DNA of 64,000 bases. Origin: Liolophura sinensis (lineage: Eukaryota > Mollusca > Polyplacophora > Chitonida > Chitonidae). Numbering within the stretch: position 1 is the first letter of the stretch; each line of letters starts with the position of its first letter. The stretch is from positions 28,193,608-28,257,607 of the forward strand of contig NC_088300.1 of NCBI RefSeq assembly GCF_032854445.1, written 5' to 3'. Shown here one piece after another: positions 23,127 through 33,621 of this stretch. The translations under genes were made by a program, and so were the position numbers. Below the pieces are notes generated by a model. The model searched no databases. It saw nothing but the letters and a program-made list of their open reading frames with translations, and was not told the origin of the DNA.

Positions 23127-24600
23127 GCCGGCAGTGGTCCCCTCAGGGACAGGAGAGTCGCATTACGTTACTGAAATAAACCGATCACACACAGAATATT
23201 CATGTAACTGCATTGTGAGTGTGAGTTTTAATTTTTTTCAGATAATGTTCTTTTGATACCGTGTTTTCGGTTGTTGTTGTTGCTCAAATCGGTCGTAACG
23301 TGGAATCGGTCGCAAGTAGAAAGGCGGCATGTATATCGTCAGTATGCGGCGTCATGGCTATTAGGCCGACATAACATTACAATTAATCCCTCGAGAAACG
23401 CTGAAAGCGTCACGTGGTAATTGGCTGCACGTCAAAAAACCTATTAACTCTCAATTTTCAGTGTTTTTTTCTTAGAGTGGATAGGCAGATATCGATGCAA
23501 TAAATTGGATTTTACCGTTAGTTTAAGTGTTAAACTGGTGCATTCTTGACCACACATTTATGAACAGGGAATTGAGAGCGGCTGCCCGTGTCACAATGCT
23601 TACATGTTTGGCAGGAGTGAGATACCAAGAAAACCGTCTCGGGTGAGTCATTGTTTGAAGAAAAATATTGTGACTGCATTAGTTTCCTTAGCAAAGTCAG
23701 AATTAGTACGAAAATATCTTCCTAAAATTTGAATGAAAGAACCCGTTATAATCATGCTATGTTCGGTAAATTCCCTGATGTCGGTACAGCCAGCTAGGCC
23801 TAATGCTTACGCCCATGCACCACGAGAAGTAGGACTGCTAAAGCATCACGCTTGTGTCCACAAACATCGCCCTGACCGAGCGCCAAACCAAAAGAAAGAC
23901 AGGCCCTTTGAACATGGAACAGAGCTGATACTCTATGGTTGGGTATCAGGCGTTTTTGCCTGTATTTTCTTATTGCCAAATTGTTTAATACCCATGGTAC
24001 CTAAGAGCTCCTAGGTTTTGTGATGTTACTCTAGATGGCTATAACATGGCAAAAAGGCGTCACCAAATGAGAGGATAGGTAATGACGATTCTTTGCTATT
24101 TATTGTGCTGATAAGCGGTGTACAATATTTTAAATATTTTTAGAACATTTCTGAAATACTACTTTATTAATTAATTCAGATTTAGTGGGTGACTTCATGT
24201 TCACTTTAGGGTGTAAATGCTAAATCAATGGGTATATAATGTGACTGATCCTCGGTTTAGCTGATGATCCAATCCAGCACGTCAGTTTCCTTACCCTTGG
24301 AGAGGTGTTATAGTATGGTCGGCTTTATTGCTATACACATAAACTGCCCATTTATCTACCCACATCTGCACCTACCTTTCCAGTTTGTAGAGATACGTCT
24401 TAGCCAACGGCCACAGTTTGAATGCATTTATCCACCGAGTAGAGTTTCGTCTGTGTCACGAGCTTAGCAAAATACATAAATCGTCGTGGTCAGAATAGAT
24501 TAAATATTCCCGAATCTGCTATCAGTTTTCCTAAATATACATTTCCGTCTTCATAACCAGCTAACCCAAATATTTTTAATTCTGTATATACCTAAATCCA
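23127..24600. other. intergenic stretch, nothing identified
   Basis: No recognisable gene, RNA or repeat. Confidence 0.45.
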
Positions 24601-24639
24601 TCTTTGACAGCTTTGTAACATGGACAGCTTTGTAACAAC

Positions 24640-25640
24640 GCAATTTTTAATAAAAACGTCATTTGTAATGATTATTACAAAAAGTCACTCCCAGAATGTT
24701 TTTTTGTAATAATTATTACAAACTGTCACTCCTGGGGTGTTTTTTGTAATAAATTATTACAAATTGCAGCGCCCAGTGTGGCGTTTTAAAATAACTTTTT
24801 CGTTTCAAGAAGACACTGGAAAATTTTATCTGAAGATAACCAAGCCTGACGTGACATGTCATGAATGAGAATAATGACGATAACGTCCTTTAAAAATATA
24901 TTTGTTAAATATTGCGTTCATACAAATTGCGTTCCACACGGTAACGCAATTTGTAACACAAAGGAATTTGTAATAGTTATTAAAAATTGTAACTCCCAGA
25001 CAGGTTTTTTGTAATAAAGTATTACAAATTGCAACTCAACGGTGTCTTCTTGTTATAATTTATTTCATTCAAGAAGACACTTGAAAATTTCATCTAATGG
25101 TGAACAAGCCTAACCTGACAGATGTAATGAATGAGAAGAATGACGATAACTTTCATTAAAAACATATTATTACAAACTGCGTTATTAGAAATTGTCCCAA
25201 TTGCGTCAGCGCAATTTATATTAACACAATTTGTGAAAATTTTACCAATACGATCATTTATAACAAGTTTTTTTTTATCTTTATACTGTGAGAGCGACTG
25301 GTGGTTGTTATGGAGGTTTTTGACATCTTCCGTTAGACTTTTGATGGTTACTGCCAGGGAGTACGATGTTAACTGTAAGGGTTTTTAATATTTACAGCGG
25401 GGGTTTGTCTGTGGTGTCGGCTATCAGGGTTGTTCATGTTTACTGGGGCGTTTTCGATGTTACATTTACGCAACTTGTAATAATTATTAGAAAAAGCCAC
25501 TCCCAGAGTGTAAGAACGCAATTTGCAATAAAATTTACAATTGGTAAAATAATTATTACAAAAAGCCACTCTAAGAGTGGCAATTTGTAATAATTATTGC
25601 AAATTTTGTTTTTATTACAAATTTCGTTGTTACACAGCTT
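24640..25640. repeat. array of AT palindromes within a two-unit, about 260-bp duplication
   Basis: Near-perfect copies of TTTGTAATAATTATTACAAA occur at 24662, 24703, 24743, 25008 and 25584, with degraded ones near 24966, 25474 and 25540. A block starting with TTTCAAGAAGACACTGGAAA (about 24800) recurs diverged at about 25065. Between palindromes lie shorter dyads such as CACTCCCAGAGTG. Confidence 0.85.
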
Positions 25641-25667
25641 ACTCAGCACAACTACTTCCCTATCCAG

Positions 25668-25785
25668 TGTGCGTGGGAAGGTCTTTCAGCAACCTGTCCA
25701 TGCTCGTGGGTTTAACCCGGGTTCTGCACCGCCGCCGTTGGATAAGTAAGATATTATTGAGCAAGGCGCAAAATACCAGTCAAAG
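25668..25785 (+). mobile_element. SINE family A, degraded fragment
   Basis: It keeps GCGTGGGAAGGTCT, CAGCAACCTG, TCGTGGGTTTAACCCGGGTT and an altered 3' module (TTGAGCAAGGCGCAAAATACC). Head and tail are lost. Confidence 0.75.
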
Positions 25786-26384
25786 GGAATCTACAATTTC
25801 GCTGCCCAAAATGAAAGTTGAACACCTTGTCTGATAACGGTGATAATAATCCTTATTGATATTAAAGTACTATTTTGCACTTCCGCACAGTTTATGTCTT
25901 GGTTATGCGCTAAACACGTGCGCATACTAAATACAGACATCCAACAAAATATCGTCACGATATGGCTACAATATTGCATCACTGATATCATTCATCCCTA
26001 AAAATACGTAATAAATAGTGAAATTAATTCACTTAATTAGAGGGTTTGAAACTAATGTTTAGCTCACTCATGGCTACTTAATTATCACTGTTGAGATATT
26101 TTAAATTCTGTTCATATCAGTAGCAGTGAAAGATTCCGATTTGTATTTGTTTTCATCTTTTGTTGAGAACGGCTATAAATTCTTAACTTTTATGCAAGCT
26201 TTTGCTTTCACCCGGTGCTGTTCATACATATTGTGTAAGATTAACTTTTCATGTGCTGATTAATACAGGCTGACGAAGATCTCATTTTAACGGCTACACT
26301 CACTGCGACTATCAGGTTTTTGATCAATGTGGTCACGTATTCGAATTCAGCTGTCGCTTTTTCGGCAACCTACACTATAAGTTA

Positions 26385-26460
26385 AGAGGTTAGTCAGGTA
26401 CCTGACAAAAGTCGGTGGTTTGATCTGAGCACTCCGCTTTCCTCCACCCGCCCGGCTTCA
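26385..26460 (+). mobile_element. SINE family C fragment
   Basis: AGTCGGTGGTTTGATCTGAG, CACTCCGCTTTCCTCCACC parallels the body of the family C element at 30.8-30.95 kb (GCCGGTGGTTTACCCTGGGC, ACTCCGATTT). Confidence 0.5.
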
Positions 26461-28209
26461 TATACAGGCAGTTGTTTCACAGACGTTAACGTTAAAACAA
26501 TTTGCTGCACTTGAATACTGAGATGCCATAAAACATTTATACTATACACTAACATTTGATGACAAAACTGACAACTGATGTTTGAACGCGGATGTAATTT
26601 CAGGAAGAATGTCACATGTTGGGATTACATATGTTTTACAGGTGCGTAATCTGGCTCGTAATCCTCGTAATTCTACTGAAGGAGGGTTTAGAGGTTAAGC
26701 TCCTGTAACGCGAGTGAGATACAGAGTATAAATCCAGCAGACCTGATTCAGCGTCAGTTATGTTGTATTCCTGCATAATCAAGGATTCTGCTGGTTGACT
26801 AAGTATCCCGAATCTTCGTCCCTTAGTATTATTTTAATGTGATTGCATGTTAAATGTGATGACAACAAAGCATTTTGAGTAGTTCTACGCCAGTGGCGTC
26901 TAATACACTGCAAGTAACATCACTGCATTATAAATTGCTACTATTTATGCATTTACATGAACAGTTAGAATAAAACCCTGACTGAGATAACTTGACAAGA
27001 GATCGTATTTCACCGTTTACGTGTGACCATTTGCCAGCTATCACGCTGTCGTCGCTCCTCTGGTTTTACTCTCCATGGTGTAGTCTTTAATTAAATATCT
27101 CTGTTCTATACATATTTTCTTTTTCCTGTGCTGCCTTTCACTGTTGTGTACGGTATCTTTCTCACATATAGTGTACTCTAAACGTTCCCCCCCCTCTTTT
27201 GTGAGACGTTTTTCTCCAGTGATATCGTTTAACACCGTGTTCTCTTTTGCTTTGTCAGGTTTTCTTTCTCACTTGCTGTAAACCATTCATTTATATCATT
27301 TGGCGTGATTGTTTCCCCTTTTGTATTTCAGCTTGTAGAATGACAAGAAACTTTAATTGTAATAGCAAATCTTGTTTGTAGCCGAACACAACATAAGACG
27401 TACAACAATACATACGTACATGTAGATGTCTATTAAAAGCCTATCTAAAAAATGAATTTCTTTCATTTCCATACACACCTCTTGCTAAAAGGTTAAAATG
27501 TTTGACTACACCCAACCCAGCATATGCCGAATCCTAGCCAATAACCCCAATGATTCATTTTCTCTCTATTGTTGTAGTGTCTGTGAATGTGGAAATTCTG
27601 CACGTTCTAAATGATAGTAGTGATATCGGTGCCCTTTTAACTTTCAGTACATGTTCTTATGACAGTTTCAAACAGTGTTAATCCTTCACGTGCTAAGTGC
27701 TAGGGCTCTAGGGGCAATGTATTCATCGCGTTAAATTACATCGCCATTTTGAATATATGAAGTTACAATCAAAGCGCAACTGAGATACATGTTTTGTTAT
27801 CTACAGCTGATATTCTAGCATGATACATGATTTAAATAGGGATTTCACTCACTCCTAGAATATACCTTGCGTCTTTCCAACATCAACTGTTGACTGCTTC
27901 TCTTTGCATGATTCCGTCCTATTTTGGTACTTTATATACTTTTTAAATTCTTTGGTGGTTAGTGTTACACGTCGTTTTGGGAATTGGCATTGCGATTATT
28001 AACCTGGAACATCTTTATTGGTTGACGACTGGTATACGAATGCTTGTTTCGAGGCATTGATTCTAATGCTTTGTTCCTTTCCATTGAAGTACCCAGTAAT
28101 ATTCTCACATACTTGGCGATGTGACACACTGTTTTTCAACTTCAGAAGCGTGAGTCGTTTTCATCCGTGGCAAGATAATTTCTGCTCCTATTGGTGGCAA
28201 AATACTATT
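26461..28209. other. intergenic stretch, nothing identified
   Basis: No gene or clear repeat seen. Confidence 0.45.
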
Positions 28210-28430
28210 AGGGGGCCGATTCCAAATAGCCATTTCTGACAAAAGTCAAAATTTAAAACCTCTTAACAATGCTTATAGTTTTGGTAGTGGAAGTTGATAT
28301 TTAGAGACATTTGTCTCAAGATAATACTGTTGAGGTGGATAAAATTTAATTTCTAAAACCGAAAATGAGCTTTAAGATCGCATTTCAAATTTTATTGTAA
28401 GTCAGAAATGGCTTTGAGAAATGGCCCCTG
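28210..28430. mobile_element. MITE-like element with about 30-bp terminal inverted repeats
   Basis: The left end AGGGGGCCGATTCCAAATAG leads into CCATTTCTGAC. The right end, inverted, reads AGGGGCCATTTCTCAAAGCC and then also ATTTCTGAC. The length is about 220 bp with no ORF. I could not fix a target-site duplication. Confidence 0.75.
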
Positions 28431-28559
28431 GTCTCTTCTGTTACCATGTATATAATGCTCAATTATCAACTGTTTTGGTAGGTTTATTTATTGCTATATA
28501 ATATTCAGTTTTCAACTATTGCAGTATAGAAAGTATGTTCTGAACTGTTCCAAAGCGAT

Positions 28560-28930
28560 GCTGAATGTCAACTGCTTGTTAAAGTAGAAAGTCTGTTCTC
28601 ATCGGTTGCCATTGTAATGGCCAGAAGTAAACTCTGGTCATAGAAAGTCTGTTCATGTAATGGTCAGTAGTGATCTCTTTCAGTAGAAATTCTGTTCTTG
28701 TTTGTCACCACGTGAAAGTAGAAAGTCTGCTCTCATCGGTTGCCATGTAATGGTTAGTAGTCATCTCTTGCAGGTGAAATTGTGTTCTCATCAGTAGTCA
28801 TCTCTTGTAGGGGGAAATTCTGTTCTCATCATGTAATGGTCAGTAGTCATCTCTTTCCGTAGAAATTCTTTTCTCGTTTATCACCACGTAATGGTCAGTA
28901 GTCAACCCTTGCCGTCACATTTGTTGCCAT
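28560..28930 (+). repeat. degenerate tandem repeat
   Basis: Phrases such as GTAATGGTCAGTAGTCATCT, GTAGAAATTCTGTTCTC and CATCGGTTGCCATGTAATGG recur in the same order many times with units of roughly 50-80 bp and uneven deletions. Confidence 0.75.
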
Positions 28931-29162
28931 GAGGTTTTCATTTGCCAACTGGCGCAGTAGAAGTTCTGTCGTTGCACGTTGTCATGTGATGTTAAATTTC
29001 CACTTAATTGTTACAATAAACATTATGTTCAGATCTGATGCCTGGTATAATGTCCAGTACAGATTCTGTTCTCTGTATGCAGTGGTAGAACTATCATTCA
29101 TCTTGGTGATTAGGTCATGTTCTCATTTGTTCTTGCGTTTCAAGACTCATCAATCTTTGCAG

Positions 29163-29452
29163 GCGACAGGACCACAGAGAACACCGCGTTCAGTAACTAC
29201 CGGCAACCAGATCAGAAAGCAAAGCCTGATCATGTGCTCTCAGCGTGTTGCCGGCAAGTGTCAAGACCATCACAGGGTAGACAACATTATCTCTTCCGGC
29301 TAAAGGCTCGGGTAAAACAAGAGACTTTTGGTCACCAATGGCAACGCCCGCTCCTCCTGAACGCCAGCGGATTGACAGAGCCATTGGCGACAGTAGTATA
29401 TGGCCACACGCCCCAGTTCGTGGTCACCGAGTACTTCGACGCAGCTCTATAG
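29163..29452 (+). other. exon-like open stretch of unknown product
   Basis: After an AATCTTTGCAG acceptor-like site, a frame of about 96 codons runs to a TAG; it reads GDRTTENTAFSNYRQPDQK and ends VVTEYFDAAL. The patch is richer in GC than its surroundings. I recognise no domain. It could be a last exon, a fragment of a mobile element, or chance. Confidence 0.25.
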
Positions 29453-29649
29453 TAAAGATCTCTACTAATTAATCAACAGGGTTCTCCAAAGCTTACGAGC
29501 GAGATTAACGCAAGCGACCCCTTACGGCTAAAGTACTGTAACACATGGTATACACTTCACCGGAAATTGAAAAAATCATGAAAGTCCTAAAGTTTGTTAC
29601 ATTTGACTTCATTTGCGGAGGTGTTGATGGAAAAAGAAGATAACAAGCC

Positions 29650-29800
29650 CACGGCCGTAAGTGGGAAGGTCTCCAGCAACCTGCGGATGGTCGTGGGTTT
29701 CCCCTGGGCTCTGCCTGGTTTCCTCCCACCATAATGCTGGCCGCCGTCGTATAAGTGAAATATTCTTGAGTACGGCGTAAAACACCAATCAAATAAATAA
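29650..29800 (+). mobile_element. SINE family A, 5'-truncated, with 10-bp target-site duplication
   Basis: It begins at CACGGCCGTAAGTGGGAAGG and ends after TTGAGTACGGCGTAAAACAC and an AAAT tail. ATAACAAGCC flanks it at 29640-29649 and 29801-29810. Confidence 0.92.
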
Positions 29801-29956
29801 ATAACAAGCCGAAGGCAACATAAAATGATACCTTTTCACTTCTTGTATTCATTTATACAAATGTGTATTTATTTCCTTGGTCTTTAGATCGGAATGCCCT
29901 ATAAGTAAACCACCCTACAGTATATTCTTCGCCACGAACTTCATTTGAAGCCGCGG

Positions 29957-30062
29957 TCCAAGCAACTGAAGGTGGATTCGATCATTGCACGCGACCTCAC
30001 TGGACAACGGTCGGAGGGTCACATCGAGTCAGCGCTTTAACCTTCAGAGCCACCGAGAACTC
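29957..30062 (-). mobile_element. tRNA-like SINE head or degraded tRNA-like sequence
   Basis: On the minus strand TGGCTCTGAAGGTTAAAGCG fits an A box and GATCGAATCCACC fits a B box, but the spacing is longer than in a simple tRNA. No clean cloverleaf forms, so a SINE head is the better guess. Confidence 0.45.
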
Positions 30063-30819
30063 TCTCATATATCATTCCATACTACCAAAGAACAAGATGC
30101 GTACTCATTATCTGACACGATTTTCGCAAGTTTTAATTATGTCAAATTATACTCTTTCAACAGTTAAGATATATCTTACAATAAAACACTTCATCTCACA
30201 TATACCAGCGTATCCTCAGTCTTTTTCCCCTTGTCATGTACATATTTGCGTAAGTAAGCTTTTACCTGCAATGCCTGTCGTAAAGGAACGTGTTTGGTTT
30301 TGGAGTATCATTGTCTATTTCTTTTTTTTTTTTTTTGCAGTTACTGTGTGAACACAATCTAAAATCAAGATGCATGAAAAAAATTGTGCATACAATTACT
30401 AGAACAATACTAGTTTTGCACGATTAAAAATGAGCAGCCTTTATGCACTGCCTTACAACTTATTTTAAGTTGAGTAGAAAATCAGTAAAATATTCGTGTA
30501 AATATTTTTGTTTTTAAGACAGAATTCTCATCATTGCAGAAATGCTACACCGGAACCATGCGCTCCTTCATTTCTCATGTGGGAGTAAATGTCGTGGTAT
30601 ATGTCGTGGTCAAAGGTGCTTTCCTTTGGATTCTGGGGCCAAATGGCGCTTGTTCAAATTCGTCCTTGATCAGGGAATTTGTAGATTACCCCGTTTTCAC
30701 AGCTTGTGGAGCTTTAATGGCAATAAGTGGTTGGCGCTGACGCAGCGGTTTGCGCAGTCCGGCATTCCTTGAAGATCTCTTGTGTTAACCAATATGGTTA
30801 CGTCACATGTGGTAACCTT

Positions 30820-30953
30820 CCTCAGTAACTTACATTCCGGAGGCCGGTGGTTTACCCTGGGCACTCCGATTTAATCATTATATAATATGGACCTCCATCA
30901 TACAAATGGAAAATTCTTAAGTATAACGTTAAACAACAATCAAATCAAAACCA
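30820..30953 (+). mobile_element. SINE family C, 3' part
   Basis: GCCGGTGGTTTACCCTGGGC is followed by CCATCATACAAATGGAAAAT, TCTTAAGTATAACGTTAAAC and an ACAATCAAATCAAA tail. The end is a diverged version of the family A and B module. Confidence 0.75.
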
Positions 30954-32106
30954 TTATTTATTGTCTTAAATAATGTGCTTTGTTTTATTCCAGTTTCATT
31001 TAACGAGCTAACATGTACACATAACACGAATGCAGGCCAAACCAGACAATGTACTAGTTTACACTGCAGATATAGGCTGGTTACAGACGGGAATGGGCCA
31101 TTGACGTGCCATTTTCTGAATTCACGTATTAAGTTTTCCAAAGACTGCACATATATACGACTTCTTCTACGCCTAAGTATAAATCACAAGGAAAGACTGT
31201 GGGCACTTACATGGTACGCACTGCTGAGAGAAATATGTGAAGGATCAGTGTTTCAGTGCATGTACCGGGTATATATAATATCCATAACGGTGGTTTTGTC
31301 GCATTGCCTGTTCTTGAACTTGATAATAGTATCTACAAATATGTTTTGTTGTAGACCATATGGTTATATTTTCATAAAACATTAAGTATACAAAAATGTA
31401 AAAATCAATCCAAAACACGTCGTTAGAGAAATTCACCTTAAGGTTTGTGAATGGTGATAGGAGGATTACAAATGTCGCCACAATATGCTTTAGTGACTAT
31501 AATATACGTCATGGCGCAACCAGAGAACGTTTCACTTCTGGAACGGGTTGAAAACATTAATTTCTGTCATTGAGTCATTTATAGGCAAAAGAACCAATCA
31601 GCGCAACGGGCTCACTTTGTTTCCCGGTTCCAGTATAGCACTGTAGCGCACAAACACGCTGGTGTGTTTCTGACAGATGTCACCGTTGAGTATCAGTCAA
31701 TGTTCCAGAACATCCCCAACCATCTCGCACAGCTCTGGCTGCTTCCTCAAAAACCAATTTCCATAATGTTCTCCGAAAATAGACTTGGTAACGGCGCGTA
31801 TAGGTTATTGAATCAGATAAAGATTTCAAGCAGCACCTAGCTGCAAGACATGTTTAAGTCAGTGATTCAATGTCCTTCTGAGAGCGAAAAAGACAGCTCT
31901 TCTATGTAGGCCTGCTTACTACATCCCACAATGAATAAACATAAAACACTGTCAGTACAAACACCGGTAATTCATAAACTTTTCCCCAACGAAAATACAC
32001 GATGTTTCATGATTAAAGTATTTTGTGCAAAAAAAAAAAAAAAAAAAAAATGATCTCGGTCAAATAAGTCAATTTTTTTCTTTCGAAAATGCATGGCTTT
32101 ACTTTA
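30954..32106. other. intergenic stretch with one ambiguous coding-like patch
   Basis: Around 31650-31840 both strands are open; the minus frame ends QPELCEMVGDVLEH-stop at 31697. No family is recognisable. A 22-base A run lies at 32029-32050. Confidence 0.35.
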
Positions 32107-32214
32107 CCCGCTCTTTGTCCGGTTTCGTCACCCCATAATGCTGGCCGCGATCGTATTTATCAGTGAAATACTCTTGAGTGCGTCGTAAAACACCAGTCAA
32201 ATAAATAGGTAAAT
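32107..32214 (+). mobile_element. SINE family A, 3' fragment
   Basis: CCATAATGCTGGCCGCGATC, then TGAAATACTCTTGAGTGCGT, CGTAAAACACC and an AAATAAAT tail. Confidence 0.85.
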
Positions 32215-32930
32215 CGAATATGACCTTAAACACTAATCAAATTAATATTGTATAGATTCTGATTTCCCAATGAAGATTCTGAATGCTTATCATGAAGGAC
32301 ATTAGGTATGTATATAGGCTTTCCACTCCATTTCAAAATTCTGGCATGTATTAACCTTTAACAAGCGCGTTTATACCTTAATGTACACAGACGTGAATCT
32401 TGATTTTTGTATAACGTTATGAATACACATATATAGCCGTAAGTTGAGAGTAGGACACGTGGATCATTTCTTGGAATGTGTATATACTAGACGCATAACT
32501 ATTCCACCAGATCCACTCACGCAAGCCTACAATCCTACTTAATTGAATACATTAGAAGATGCATGATTTACAGTATTTCGTCACATTTTGGGTCTTTCAC
32601 TAACTTGAGTTCTTTGTTTTGGTACCCTGCCCATTTGGTCGTGTTAGTACAGTGTCAACCAAGGTAGGAATCTGGAAATAGAATAAATGTTCTTGATATG
32701 TCGACCTACGACCGTATGGGAGATTCATATAGATTTTAGCGTCTTTTCCACAGCTCAGTTCTTGGTTTTTGAACACTGGTCCCTCTCCGCCTTAAGTGTT
32801 CCTCGAGCTTAAGAATCCGCATACAGCAATGCAAACCCTTCCGACAGTGTTATGTCATTCCGTTTATTTCCACTCCGCCATTGGGTAAGTGATATCGATT
32901 ATATATACATATATATAACAACGGCAAGGA

Positions 32931-33036
32931 TTGATTTGATTGATTGGTGTTTGGCTCCGTACTCAAGAATATTTCACCTGATTATACACGTTGGCGGTCA
33001 TTGGTCGGGGGAAAACACAGTGCTCGGAGCGAACTA
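32931..33036 (-). mobile_element. SINE 3' fragment (A-like)
   Basis: TTGATTGATTGGTGTTTGGC, CCGTACTCAAGAATATTTCACC and a GGTCGGGGGAAAAC body remnant, all in minus orientation; the body is diverged. Confidence 0.75.
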
Positions 33037-33197
33037 CAGCCCTTCAGCATCAGGTCAAAGCCGTAACTGAAACACCCCGTATAAGCCCAGTATACAAATG
33101 AGTCGCCAAAGAAAATAAAAACTTTTCAAAAAAGTAAACTGTTACACCTATTCGAGGCCCTATAATCCAATTATACCTCACTTCCCTATCTGTGCAG

Positions 33198-33374
33198 TGC
33201 CCATTGGAAATAGTTCATACCCGCTGTCACACCCGAGGCACATGGTCTGCATGTACTTCGTGTAGAACTCAGTCCACAGCTACAGCAACATTCACTAAGC
33301 CCGTTGGAGATCTAAGGCCAGCATGTCCAAGGCAGTCCCTGGAACGATGTGTGATGTCATCATTGCTAGATTGA
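33198..33374 (+). other. exon-like open stretch, Cys-rich, unknown
   Basis: After TATCTGTGCAG a frame of 58 codons to a stop includes RCHTRGTWSACTSCRTQ. The Cys/Trp spacing faintly recalls extracellular repeats but is not diagnostic. No neighbouring exon was found. Confidence 0.2.
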
Positions 33375-33615
33375 CATACGGATTGTTCCGCTACTCGACA
33401 ATGCACTGCCTTAAGTACTCAACAATACACCCAGAAATTGAATTAAGCGAATCTGATGAACGGCCTCCGAGAAAACAAAACAAACATAAATAGAGATATT
33501 TTTTCCTTCATAGCTAGATACTTTTACCAAAACCGTAGAGCACCTTACCATACCAGGAAAACCCGCGTACTATTCCATAAGACAATAACAAAACAATATT
33601 CAAAACATAAATAGC

Positions 33616-33621
33616 TTTATT
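33616..33621 (-). terminator. candidate polyadenylation signal of the NCKX gene
   Basis: AATAAA on the minus strand, about 2.4 kb past the stop codon. The interval 33.6-36.0 kb is free of recognisable SINEs, as expected of a 3'UTR. Closer ATTAAA variants exist, so the true end is uncertain. Confidence 0.3.
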
